The notes under the pieces: model-generated
What the model was told of the DNA's origin: nothing
What the model saw: the letters and a program-made list of their open reading frames with translations, nothing else
Database searches by the model: none
In this document: positions 53,311 to 63,198 of the stretch, piece after piece
How the letters are laid out: each line of letters opens with the position of its first letter
Numbering within the stretch: position 1 is the stretch's first letter
From: Rallus limicola
Lineage: Eukaryota; Chordata; Aves; Gruiformes; Rallidae
Length of the DNA stretch: 64,000 nt
NCBI GenBank assembly: GCA_022605955.1
Contig: JAKCOZ010000059.1
Coordinates: forward strand, 1,612,001 to 1,676,000
Direction: 5' to 3'
Made by a program: the position numbers and the translations under genes

Positions 53311-54462
53311 TGCATCTGCACACAGTGCCATGAAGGAACAGTGCGTGTGTAGGTTTGGCTGCCTCTCTCCAGCGCGTCTCGCTGTCATGCGGTCAGCCAC
53401 GCTTTTGTCAGCACGAGCTCCAATTGCTGCAAAAGCAGGGGCGGCTGCTCTGAAGCTCCACAGTAACACCGGGTGGCACAGTGGCTGGAGCTACAGCCTT
53501 CCCATCCGAGGCAAATGCCTGTGCTACAGCAGTGCCAACAGACAGGGTCCAACTTTCTGGGTTCAACTCAACTCTTGGGTGGTTTGGGACTTGCTTACAT
53601 TCAGAGGTCACTGTTTTCCCACCCACACTGTGATTTTGCTAGCTGGAGTGTTTACACGTGTTGACCATGGAGTAGAAAAAGGAGTATCTCCTAGCAAGCA
53701 GGTTTCTGTGCAAAAGCCTCAAGAGCTGAATTTGATGCAGTGCGGGCCCTGTGTGGATTTGGGTTGCTTCTGGCAAAACTATGGAAGAAAAAATTTGGGT
53801 CAGAGCTGGATTGAGGATCTCATTTCAAAGTCCCAAGAGATTTTTTTTACCTGATTACATGCTGTAGTAAAAGAGGTAAGTTTGATTCCTTGCATAAATT
53901 ATGGCTATTAATAACTGAATTATAAATTTAAATATTATTATAATGAGTCCTTTAGTACCTAACAATTATAAAGCGTTGCAAACTCTGAAATTAACACTAG
54001 AAGTCTCTAAATAAACAACAGATTTATGGGCTTTTGAAATGGGGGTTTGTTTTTTTTTTCCATTGTAGGAGACCTCAGGGCAGTAAGACTTCAAAGCTTT
54101 GGATTTTCAGTTACTCCACGGGGAGGAAACCAAGCACCAGAGTAAGTAAGAATCAGACCTTGAATCCCATTAGATTTGCCCCCGTCAGGTGGAATTTCCA
54201 CCCTTCTGTCCTGTGTTCTCCTGCTTCACTCCTCTCATTCAAATTTGTCTTCAAGATCCTATGTGCTGGTGCACTTTCAGACCTCTCCCACATCTGATCT
54301 CTCTTATCCGACTTCATTTTGTGAACTAGCAGTTCACTGTATTTCCTTTCTTATAGTTTAAACAAGGAGGCTCCAAGATATAGGGAGGCTAATCTCACAA
54401 TCCTCAAAAGCGTTATCTGTAACTCTCATTCTATTTCTGTACTTAACTCTGGATTCAACACC

Positions 54463-54492
54463 TTTTTTTTCTTTTCTTTTTTTTTTTTTTTT
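54463..54492 (+). repeat. T-rich pyrimidine tract
   Basis: Thirty bases of T interrupted by only two C. It is simple low-complexity sequence; no retroelement body is attached. Confidence 0.85.
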
Positions 54493-54590
54493 CTATTTGT
54501 CTTTGATCCTGCTCAAGGCTCTCTCAGTCTGTTTTACTTGGCCGTGAGGAGCCATACGCATATGTACTGTTAAGGCTGGAAGAAATTACA

Positions 54591-55020
54591 GGGCTGCAGC
54601 TAGAGTAGGGCTGGAAAGAGGCTGCCAAAGCAAGCACAGGGCTGCCAAGAGTACTCAATACTATTTGTCACTAGTGGCTGGCTTATGGCTCCAACTAGGG
54701 TTAGGGTTAGCACTAGCTTGATACGGAGCTGGGAAGGCAGGCAAAGCAGAAATAGGGCTGCTAAAGGAACTCTCTTCACAGTAATACTGAAGCACTAGAT
54801 TAAGCCAAGTCATGAGACTTTGGCTTGACATAGGCTGAGGGTTATCAGAAATACCAGATGTCCACTTGGATTTGAGCTGTTAAATGAAATTAAGGGCTGC
54901 AAAAAGAATATCCTCCTGAGGAACTGGTAGTGCAGGGATGGGTTGTGCTCAGTTCAGGGTTAAGCTTGGAAAAAAAACCTGAGCGCCCTAGTTGGAGTGG
55001 GTCTGAAACAAGCTGCCAAG
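54591..55020 (+). repeat. Degenerate tandem repeat with telomere-like core
   Basis: A word close to gggctgccaaag recurs at about 54,591, 54,639, 54,755, 54,894 and 55,009, giving spacings near 116, 139 and 115 bases for the last four. Each is followed by a variable actc/aact..cactag-like block. Between two copies lies TAGGGTTAGGGTTAG (54,696-54,710), about two and a half TTAGGG units; related gagggttat and cagggttaag words sit near 54,838 and 54,956. I read this as a decayed minisatellite with an interstitial telomere-like piece. Alignment is by eye and unit boundaries are uncertain. Confidence 0.55.
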
Positions 55021-55989
55021 GGAGAGTTAGTTTAGCCAAAAGGGGAATGTTTAGCCCCTGGCAGAACTGCAGTGCCCTTGCAAAGCTCTGCCCACTAGGA
55101 TCAGGGCCAGTAGACACAGAAAGGTTTTGAACTTTCTCATACCCAGAAGGAGAATATGTTAACATGCAGTGAGCAGCAGAGGTGAGAAAAGGGCCAGGAG
55201 CAGGGCCGAGGCAGAGACAGACACGCGCCATCAGCACTCGGGCGCAGCTTCAGCTACTGCAGGTGAACGGCCACAGTCAAGCTCGTGTCGCTGAGGCCAC
55301 CGCAGTCCGCCTGGGTGCCCTCGCTGCCAGACCTCTCTCCCTGCCATTTTAAACTCGGCGTCAGCCAACAGAACGCTGACAAAATGGAGGGGGAAGCGTG
55401 GAAAGATGGATCGCTGCACTCCTTGGGGGTGAAGTTAACGCCGGGGCCCCGCTCGGCCATTGTCACACGGCTCGTGCCACCTGCTGGCAAGCCGGCGCTG
55501 CTGCTCGCTGGCCGGGAGGCGCGCAGGCCCCGCGGCCCAGGCCGGCCCGCCCGCCTCCCGCGGCGCCAGGGGCGATCCGCCGGCCGGGCACCTCGCTCTC
55601 CGCATACGCCCACCCAGAGCAGTGCGGTGAAAAACTGGAGAGAGGCTGGAACGTTGAGACAGTTATCTGTGGAGCCCAGGCCGGCCAGCTGCGGTTCCCC
55701 AGCGGGACGCTACCTCGCCTCGCCTCCCGGCCCCTGCCCTGGGGCACGGGGCGGCACAGAATGTCCAACCCACCCGCTCCCAGCGTCCCGCGGCGCCTCT
55801 CGCTCGAAATGGCGCCGCCGGGACTTCGCGACGGCGGGGGATACGGCTGCCGTCCTGCGCTGTTCCCACCGGGGAGAGGGCGGCGGCTCGCCTCTGTCTC
55901 CCGGGGGGAGCGGCAGTGGCTCCGCGGCACGCAAAGTTGCGTAAGACAGGGCCTGGCTGGAGACGGCTTCCAGAAGTTTCGCTGCCCCT

Positions 55990-56175
55990 ATTAAAGATGG
56001 CTCCTGCGGCCATCCCGGAGACTGCAGCGCGTCACTCTACCTAGTCTCCCCGAGCCAATGGCGCTTGCGTGCTCTCGAGTCACGTGGGACGAGCGAGCCA
56101 GTCACAGGTGGAGTACGGTGCGGCCTGACGTCATTTTTGCTTCCCAGGCGTCGTTCCGCTCTTGCGTGCGCAGGG
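55990..56175 (+). promoter_or_regulatory. GHITM: GHITM core and proximal promoter
   Basis: In order: a YY1-like AAGATGGC (55,994-56,001); a CCAAT box (56,055-56,059); an E-box, TCACGTGG, centred on CACGTG at 56,081-56,086; a full palindromic CRE, TGACGTCA (56,126-56,133); and an NRF1-like TGCGTGCGCA (56,163-56,172). There is no TATA box, so initiation is probably dispersed. NRF1, YY1 and CREB sites are typical of nuclear genes for mitochondrial proteins (known). That these sites act here is inference. The start site probably lies between 56,135 and 56,180. Confidence 0.75.
56126..56133. promoter_or_regulatory. Full CRE site
   Basis: TGACGTCA is an exact CREB/ATF consensus palindrome in the GHITM promoter, about 90 bases upstream of the exon 1 donor. 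Confidence 0.7.
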
Positions 56176-56222
56176 CTGAAGAGGGGTCGGTCGGGTTGTG
56201 CGGTTGAGAAGCGGCCACGCAG
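56140..56222 (+). other. GHITM: GHITM exon 1, non-coding (5' UTR)
   Basis: The exon ends at a good donor, CAG|gtgcgg, at 56,222/56,223 inside the CpG island. In known vertebrate GHITM genes the start codon is in the second exon, so an untranslated first exon is expected. The 5' limit is a guess, because the start site cannot be read from sequence. The exon then joins the 29 untranslated bases of exon 2 (57,550-57,578). Confidence 0.6.
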
Positions 56223-57549
56223 GTGCGGGGACTGGTGTCGGGTGACCGGGGCTGCGGGCTCTGCGCTGGGGCGCTGCGGCGGGCCTGGCGGAGGGCGGGA
56301 AAGAGGCCTGGGCCCGTGCCGAAAGCTGTTGAAGGGCCCAGGCCCGAGGTGGGCCCTGGCCGCCTCCCCGCTCCTTCAGGAGCCGTGCCGCCTGCCAGGG
56401 CTGGAGTGGTGCGGCAGCGACCTCCCAGTGCTTCCTTCCTGCTGTATTTGCTCGTTAATGTGCTGGAGTACGGCCGCTGTCGCGGTTGGGGGAGGGGAGG
56501 GAAGGGGGGTATTAAATCTTAATCTAATGCTTGAATCTGTCGTGCTTAAAGTACCAGCTTCTGAATAACGTGATAATTCTGAATCACAGAGCCGTACGCG
56601 TGAGGCCCTGCGTGCTGTATCGCCCCAGCACACGGGGGGGCTTTGGGGCAGGAAAGACCGCATCCCTGTATTAAAGGATTTCTTGTCTGAGGTTCGAGGC
56701 AAAGTGACTTGTTCTAACTACAAGGCTATTTTTTCGCTTTCACTTTGTGGTTAACGCTGGCTGTGCGGTGCTGCCGGTGGTCCTGTCTCATGCGCGCTGA
56801 AAGCTGTTTTTATTTAGAATGTTTTTGTGTTAGGGTAGTGTCCGTGTAAGCTCGGAACAGTTTGAGAAATGTATTGGTAGTTGGGGTGTCTCGCGATACC
56901 AGGCTGACTGTAGCCACAACTGGAGATGTGTAACTAGAAGGACTTGCCGGGGTTTGTGTGTAACGCACACTATGGAAGCAAGCTGGCAGTTTTAATGCTG
57001 CCTATGGAGTACGCAGTGATTTACTCTGAGTGGCATCAAAACTGCAAAAGTTGACCTGAGTTTGTGTTCTGGGTTGTGACCTTGACTGAAGGCCATGTCT
57101 GTACAGCTAACTAGTTCTTCAAAGGATAGCTTAAAATCCCTCTAAAACTTTTTCTATCACGTGTATTGTGCCATTTACTCATTTAGGCTTATACTTAGCT
57201 GAAGCTTATGTAACTTTGGAGCAATTTTCAAGCATGATGCAGTAGTTGCATCATGTAGTGATGCAGAGTGGTCATGTGGTGTTGTATCTCAACAGTAAAG
57301 CTAGTTGCCAAAGTACCTAAAGGGCCTTAATGTAATTTGTGTGAATGAAAAGCATGATGTCCTGATTTTGAGTAAGTTGTGAGCAGTAAGTCTGCTGGAA
57401 ATAAAAGATAAATGTAGACAGAATTAAACTCCGTGTTTAAGGTTGTAGTTCTTACTACAGTGCTCTAATAATAATACTATACCTATTGTAGATTGTTGTC
57501 TGAAAAACATGTAACAAAATAAAAACCACATTTTCTTATGCATTTGCAG
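56223..57549 (+). other. GHITM: GHITM intron 1
   Basis: GT-AG intron, GC-rich in its first few hundred bases, then AT-rich. It has no coding content I can support; the 167-codon frame at 56,065-56,568 is a CpG-island artefact. It carries an inverted repeat with 9-bp arms, CATGATGCA (57,233-57,241) and TGCATCATG (57,247-57,255), which would fold as a hairpin in the pre-mRNA. It ends with ttcttatgcatttgcag. Confidence 0.7.
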
Positions 57550-57578
57550 GAACACAGTATTAAATTATCCAAGCAACC

Positions 57579-57707
57579 ATGCTGGCTGCAAGGCTAGTAT
57601 GCCTGAGGGCATTATCAAGCCAGACTATCCGCCCCACCATCACTCAGGCTTCCCCAGTTTTGAGGAGCTCCAGCATAAAAGCATATAGGCTGTGGCAGCC
57701 TAGCCAG
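57579..57707 (+). CDS. GHITM: GHITM coding exon (exon 2), residues 1-43
   Basis: The ATG at 57,579 follows 29 bases of 5' UTR in the same exon, after the acceptor ...tttgcag at 57,549, and has A at -3. It begins the protein MLAARLVCLRALSSQ, an arginine-containing, acid-free, amphipathic start typical of a mitochondrial targeting signal; there is no aspartate or glutamate in residues 1-43. The exon ends in phase 0 at CAG|gtaagg. GHITM (TMBIM5, MICS1) sits in the mitochondrial inner membrane. It is known for maintaining cristae and cytochrome c retention and has been reported as a calcium/proton exchanger and regulator of the AFG3L2 protease. The gene assignment rests on this exon plus the four that follow, which join in frame. 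Confidence 0.93.
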
Positions 57708-59238
57708 GTAAGGGAATTTCCTTTCCAGCGGTTCTGAGTGTTGTGCGAAAGGATTGCTTTGCATGGAGTACCTGTTCTGAATGATCAGGAGCCTGCTTGT
57801 TAAGGTACCTGGTCTGATTTACTGAAAGAAGAGCATTACACAATGAAAAAAACCAGGGATTTTAAGAATAATTAAAATAACATCTTCTGTTCTAATTTCC
57901 TTGTTAAAATTTTTGGGAAAAGTAACTTAAAGGAGCTAGGTAGGTAATGATGGATGAGCCTTACTGTCTAAGGTGGAGGGAGCAGAAATTCTTATCTGAT
58001 CTTCTCCTGGCTCCTTGTTTACAAGTAAGAGTCTTAAACATAATAAAGTAAAAACTTCCTTTACAAAGATTTTATTCCCAGTCTGGAATGTAGTTTCTGA
58101 ACTACAGCAGAACAATCATGGGTGTGACTAGGAGTTTTAGAAACTGGACTGTTGTCATTCCAAGACACTGATCATTCTGTGTTAAGAGGAAAGGTTTCAC
58201 TTTTGCTTTCTGCCCAGGCAGCTCTCACCTATTAGGACACATTGGTCTTTTTGCTATCATCTTGGTGACAGTACCAGTGGAAAATGTTCATCTCCTTTTT
58301 GTTTTTCTCTTAAGCATAGAATACTGTTAGAAGCATTCTAACTTTGTAGGTGTGTTGGGGTGTTTTTGTGTGTGTGCATGTTTTCTTGGGGTGGGTTTTG
58401 GGGGGGGATTTTGTGATGGTCACGATTTTATTTCTGTGGTGACTGCTATGTCATTACAGTGTTGTGCTAGAAAAATAACAAAACTGAAGTGCTGTGGTAA
58501 ACCTCCTGAAATGTATTGATCTAATGGCTGATGACAGCAGTGCTTCTAGCTTACAGGTTTTAGCATTAAAACAATTCACAGCTTTAAATGAGCCTTTGGT
58601 TGCTCAGGTGCCTGCATAATTAGAAATTTCTGGAAAAAACGGTAAGGAAACTTCAAAAGTTGTTTCTGAACTTTAATATGAGTTTATTCTGAGTTGTTCT
58701 CTCAGCTTACTAAGGCTTTGAGCTATATGCTGTATTTATTTGGAGCTTGTCAGTCATTAAAATCAAAAGTTTGTAGGCCTTCATTCAAGGTTTGCTCCAT
58801 GTCTGTAAAAGCATAAGAAGTATTGTGCAAGAATGGTTTGGGGTTTTTTACGTAAGTGTCTCATAAAGATTGTGTTCATGTGGAAAGCAAAATCACTTTC
58901 CACATAATACAAAAATAAAGAGTATGTTTTTACATTTAAAAAAAACCAAACCTTATAGTTGTCTTTAGTACTGTAGGACTACAGCAGAAGAAATGCAAGC
59001 CTTAGCCTCTGCAATTCCATGCTTTGGTTCTGTGCTTCTAAAATGTGTGACTGTTACTCAGAGTTTCCTGAACTTTCACATGCAGTTGTTTTCCTTCAGC
59101 ACATTGTTTTGTGTTTTTGGGCGGTGAGTGCAGATAAAGAGACTATGTAACAATTTTAAGTGTAGCAAGTAAATTGATAAGAAATGTCTTCCACTGTATT
59201 TCATTTAATCTTTCTTGTGTTACTTTTGAATCTAACAG
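57708..59238 (+). other. GHITM: GHITM intron 2
   Basis: GT-AG intron with no recognisable gene or transposon. A GT-rich segment at 58,351-58,411 has several runs of three to eight G on the coding strand and could fold as a G-quadruplex in the nascent RNA. An A-rich run lies at 58,938-58,946. Confidence 0.7.
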
Positions 59239-59338
59239 TGTTATGCCACCAGAGTAAGAACCGGTGTAAGGCGTGGAAAACTTGGCCAGGAAATTAAAGA
59301 AGCAGCATTTGAGCCATCTGCAGAAACAGCACTTAAAG
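59239..59338 (+). CDS. GHITM: GHITM coding exon (exon 3), residues 44-76
   Basis: The acceptor ...atctaacag and donor AAAG|gtagag bracket 100 bases that continue the frame: CYATRVRTGVRRGKLGQEIK followed by EAAFEPSAETALK. The first half is basic and completes the presequence region. The second half is an acidic, soluble, matrix-side or intermembrane linker before the first membrane segment. It leaves one base (G) of the next codon, matching the two bases CT that open exon 4. Confidence 0.93.
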
Positions 59339-60563
59339 GTAGAGTAGCTTTAAATACTGGGAACCTTTGAAGCTTAACTTAAAATTTCCTGGAATTAATT
59401 GGTTTCCTTCAAACTATAAGAGAGACTGAGAGTGTTGTTTCATGTGGAAGTTTGCTTAGTCATCTCCCTGAAACAAGTGGAGATAATTTCTCTGCTTGTT
59501 TTCCCTTATAAAGTTTAAAGCTGCAGATAAGTAACACTAAAGAAAAAAATGCGCTTTGTCTGTGCTTTAAGCTGCTCCTGATAACTATTAAACTAAAAAT
59601 CTCTTAATGGAGACTTGGCTGCAGATACTAAAAAATACGTTAACACTTGCTTTGCTACTTCAACTTTAAGGGAAGGATTTTTTCCAGAGTTTTCCAGTTT
59701 CTGGTGCTGCAGTTGCTATGGCTTTGGACTAATGTGCTTGCTAGTGTAGCTGGTGTGGCTTGTAATTTCAGTGGGCTACAAAAGGATTTTTCGGCTGGCA
59801 GGATTCAGCAGAACAGACTTGTAAATGTCCCAGAGTAGCATTGAATTGACAAATGGTATGTATATAGGTAGGCTAGATAGCATCTTGGCTATAACACGTT
59901 AGGATGAACTGTAGTGTTAAAGAGTTATACAACTGAAGGTATTTGATCTCAGCTGCTCTCAGTTAGAATAATACCTTATGATTGATATTTAGGCTTGTAG
60001 CAGTAATCTGGTACATAGCAGGCAGGTAATATGTCTTAAAGTCACACAGTAGAAACTTCTGTTAAAGCATGTGTGGTTGCCAATGAGCTTTGGAAATCCC
60101 TTTTTAAAATGATGTGGGTCTGATTGCTACCAAAGAGCTCTTGAAGGAGCAAGCAGTAAGGGCAGTTGAATGAGAGGAAAGTTTCCCATCTCATCTACAG
60201 CAGGTTGGACAGTGCAACGGCTAAATCAGCTGACAGGTGAACTCTTCTGTTGAAGAACCTGTTAGCTGGTTTTGTGTTGGAGTTCTCTCACTATAATGAA
60301 GATCAATAAACCTGTCATGTTAGTAGCTGGTCTCTTATTTCTTACTCCATTTTATGAAGCTGTATTGTGTTGGTAGGCTGAATGGTGAGTTTTTTGTATG
60401 TAGCTCACTGATAACCAGTAACATGGTGACCTGAAGTGGATATTTAAGAAAGAAGCCTAACAGGGATCAACTATTGCAGATACAACGAAACTGATGTGAG
60501 GATGTTAATAACTTGCCAAGAAAAAGCATTCATGAGAGTGGACTTTTTCTTTCTTTTATACAG
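59339..60563 (+). other. GHITM: GHITM intron 3
   Basis: GT-AG intron with no recognised repeat or gene. A 63-codon open frame at 59,647-59,838 is not flanked by matching splice sites and shows no family resemblance. Confidence 0.7.
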
Positions 60564-60675
60564 CTGATCGTCTGGGGAAATTTGTTGTTGCTGGAGGTGC
60601 TGCTGTTGGCTTGGGGGCCCTCTGTTACTATGGAATGGGTATGTCCAGTGAGATTGGAGCTATTGAAAGAGCTGT
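60564..60675 (+). CDS. GHITM: GHITM coding exon (exon 4), residues 77-113 and part of 114
   Basis: The acceptor ...tttatacag and donor GCTGT|gtaagt give 112 bases. The translation ADRLGKFVVAGGAAVGLGAL followed by CYYGMGMSSEIGAIERA contains the first hydrophobic span (about residues 83-101), rich in Gly and Ala. The MSSEIGAIERAV tail closely matches the same position in mammalian GHITM (recalled). The exon ends with two bases of Val114. Confidence 0.95.
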
Positions 60676-61896
60676 GTAAGTAAGATGGCTTATTCTTTTA
60701 AGTAAAGAATGCATTAAGGAAGTGAATCTCCCTCTTTATATTGTCTGTTTTTTAGCTGGTATCACAGTGTACACAGAGTGCACTTTTTTTTTTAAAGTTC
60801 TAAACAGAAACCCCTTGCTGCTGTGAAGGGTTTTAAAAAAGTATAACTGAAAGCAAAATTTAAATTACTCAAGTGTAAATGGATAGTGAATGAAGTTCCT
60901 TTGTTTTTCTAAATTTGAAATTTATATGACTAATTTGAAATATGTATGTCTAATGAGGCGTGCTGCAGATAATTTCTGAAGGGCAGTCTTCTATAAAGCA
61001 TGTTGTTAAGACTCCTTTGCCTGGTGTTCCTGTGAGAACATTGATTAAACTTTAATACAGCATGTTGGTAAGAATGTCCCCGTAGAACTCAGTACTTAAT
61101 CTTGGTGTAAGCCCTGCTCGAAGAAGTGTGTTTTGCTTCAAACATGGGTGTATTGCTTTTTGGCCAGCAGAACCCTGACTCATGGTAAAACCATATAGTT
61201 GCCTAGACTTAAAAGGTTTGCTTTACTTACCCTGTGTTTATATTTGGAAGTGACCATCTGCATTCACATTGAATGTGCTTGCTAGTTGTGACTGTAAGAA
61301 GCTTCACATTGATATGGGATTTTTTTTCTCCGCAAGCCTTGAAGTAATGGGTTGGAAGAGTAAAATGGGAGAAAACATATACACTGTGTTTCTTTGGTGT
61401 TAGCAAGGAAAGCTTCCTGCCTGTAATATAACCAAATCATACTGTAGACACTCATTCATATCTGGGTCAGTTAGAGCTCTGGAAATGACGTTTGTGTCTT
61501 GTGATGCAGATAAGGTGTACTGTGACTCAGCAGTTTGAGCTGCTCAGCAGGCTACTTAGTGCCCAGTATGCATTCTGTAAATGTTTTTCCTTAAACCAAT
61601 TTGTTAACCTTCCTTTATTTTTTCATAGTTAGAGACTTAAGCTTTGCACGTATATTTCCTGCTTAGAATTGGAGTATAATTAGCATTTTTTGTAATTTGC
61701 AGTGTTACTCTACATTAGGCCAGTGAGATTTAAATCCACTTGTTGTAAAGTAAACTCATGGCAGAAGTTGCTAGACCACACCGTTATCGTGAAACCTCCC
61801 TTATATCCATAGCTATGAATTGAATTGTGTGGTTTAGTTTGTCTTTGGTTCTGATACTGGTAACTGTACAACTATGTATGACTGCTTGTTTTTCAG
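60676..61896 (+). other. GHITM: GHITM intron 4
   Basis: GT-AG intron with a strong gtaagt donor. It contains an imperfect ~22-bp tandem duplication around aatttgaaat..tat (about 60,911-60,953). No other feature is supported. Confidence 0.7.
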
Positions 61897-62038
61897 TATT
61901 TGGCCACAGTATGTGAAAGACAGAATTCAGTCTACTTACATGTACTTCGCGGGAAGCATTGGCCTGACAGCACTATCTGCTCTAGCAGTTAGCAGGTCTC
62001 CGGCACTCATGAGCCTTATGACAAGAGGCTCCTGGCTG
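61897..62038 (+). CDS. GHITM: GHITM coding exon (exon 5), residues 114-161
   Basis: The acceptor ...gtttttcag and donor CTG|gtaagc give 142 bases that complete Val114 and read IWPQYVKDRIQSTYMYFAGS then IGLTALSALAVSRSPALMSL and MTRGSWL. The IWPQYVKDRI..STYMY..GSIGLTALSA block is the signature stretch of the family and matches mammalian GHITM nearly residue for residue (recalled). It contains the second hydrophobic span, about residues 128-145, followed by an SRSP turn. It ends in phase 0. The reading frame stays open past the donor for 18 codons, but exon 6 continues the family pattern, so the splice is real. Confidence 0.97.
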
Positions 62039-63089
62039 GTAAGCTTTGTTAAAAAACATTCACCAAGAAAAGACCCCGGATGTGAGGGTTGATACAAAAA
62101 AGGGAAATGTAAATTACTTGTTGAAAAGTGAGGCCAGACCTCACTCACACTAGCGTCCTTAACCATATAGATTACATAAATACCCTAGTGATATTTTGTA
62201 TTTTAAAGTTTGGTGGTTGTAATTACATGTAGAATACTTCTATACTACATGGATGGCTTGTCAAAGAAAGTGCATGAGCAAAAAAATGTTCTGCTATACT
62301 TCCAGCTATGTGCAAATAGGAATCAGTTCTAAATAGCCATCTGAGGGTATTGACACTATTTCTGTTGCTTTCTACAAATGGAAACTCAGGTCCCCACATA
62401 TTCTTACTCCCCTCTGTGAGCTCTTTGAAAGCTGTCTCCTGTTGCCAAGACTGAAACAGTACTGCAAGGCACATCATCCAGGCAACCTGCTAACAAAATT
62501 TCTCTGCTTAGTATGTAATCAGTGTGTTGAGTGGAATGGGAATAGTTAAATTCCAACACCAACATAATTTTATGGAGATTAATTTTATTACGTGTCCATG
62601 ATGATGAACCAAAGTGTAGGCTTTTGACCAGTTTGCTAGCTACTCAATGATTGTCCTCAGAATTGTCAGTGAGAGTAAACAATGAGGTTTAAAAAACATT
62701 GGTAGCAAGAGAGTGTGAAGCAAGTACCTGCTTTGGGTGGAGAAACATCGGAGAAAAAAATAAGGCCAACATTTCGGGTACTTTAATGAGGCTTGGAGTC
62801 AGAGGTGGAAATGTATCTTTTCTTGCTCTTACCTTACAGAAATGAGAGATCATTGCCATCTTAATGGTCAACTTGGATCCCTAGAAAACTGAGTAAAAGT
62901 TAAATGGGAATTAACTGTAAGCTAGGGTCTGCAAAAATTTGGCTGTCATCTTAAAGGAATAAAATTGACAAGCTCTCCATTTATGTGTTAGGTTGCTCTT
63001 TTCAAAATTATGCTATTGATTTTAAGGAGGTATGGGGAGAGGCTGTAGGTCCTAGTGCTAACTTGAGCTCTATAATGCTGTTTTTACAG
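62039..63089 (+). other. GHITM: GHITM intron 5
   Basis: GT-AG intron with no recognised repeat or gene. Open frames of 60-84 codons on either strand show no homology pattern. Confidence 0.7.
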
Positions 63090-63198
63090 GCAATAGGTGC
63101 ATCTTTTGCAGCTATGATTGGTGCTGGAATGTTGGTCAGGTCGATATCCTATGAAAATAGTCCAGCAGCTAAGCATTTGGCTTGGATGATGCATTCAG
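63090..63198 (+). CDS. GHITM: GHITM coding exon (exon 6), residues 162-197 and part of 198
   Basis: The acceptor ...tgtttttacag and donor TCAG|gtacgt give 109 bases that read AIGASFAAMIGAGMLVRSIS then YENSPAAKHLAWMMHS. The FAAM.GAGMLVRSI..Y..SP..KHLAW block is strongly conserved in vertebrate GHITM. It includes the third hydrophobic span (about residues 160-177) and a short polar loop. One base (G) remains for residue 198, which should be glycine in this family. The gene then leaves the window; at least two further coding exons, with the rest of the BI-1-like membrane core, are expected to the right. Confidence 0.96.

Larger units (their letters stand above)
53311..55229. other. Intergenic stretch upstream of the GHITM CpG island
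   Basis: No gene is called. A long open frame (53,006-53,854 on +) begins antisense inside the CR1 and continues here without recognisable protein features. A tRNA box-A-like word, TGGCACAGTGG (53,474-53,484), has no properly spaced box B. Good splice-like signals occur at 53,875/53,876, 54,068/54,069 and 54,141/54,142. The last part holds a T-rich tract and the degenerate repeat described separately. Confidence 0.55.
55230..56340. promoter_or_regulatory. CpG island of GHITM
   Basis: GC content and CpG frequency rise sharply from about 55,230 and stay high to about 56,340, against an AT-rich surround. CpGs are dense at 55,480-55,640 and 55,790-55,930. The island covers the proximal promoter, the first exon and the start of intron 1, as is usual for a housekeeping mitochondrial gene. 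Because roughly 900 bases lie upstream of the probable start site, divergent antisense transcription is possible. Long open frames in both directions here (up to 219 codons) reflect high GC and few stop codons. Confidence 0.88.

Noticed and set aside
53006..53854. Longest open frame in the window, 282 codons on +
   Set aside because: Its first third runs antisense through the CR1 copy, codons show no known domain, and there is no promoter or splice support. It is GC-rich chance frame.
55285..55994. Open frames of 219, 198 and 155 codons on both strands
   Set aside because: They overlap one another in a CpG island where stop codons are rare; the Arg/Pro/Gly-rich translations have no recognisable domain.
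56065..56568. 167-codon frame on + at the GHITM promoter
   Set aside because: It crosses the promoter, exon 1 and its donor site, and is explained by CpG-island composition.
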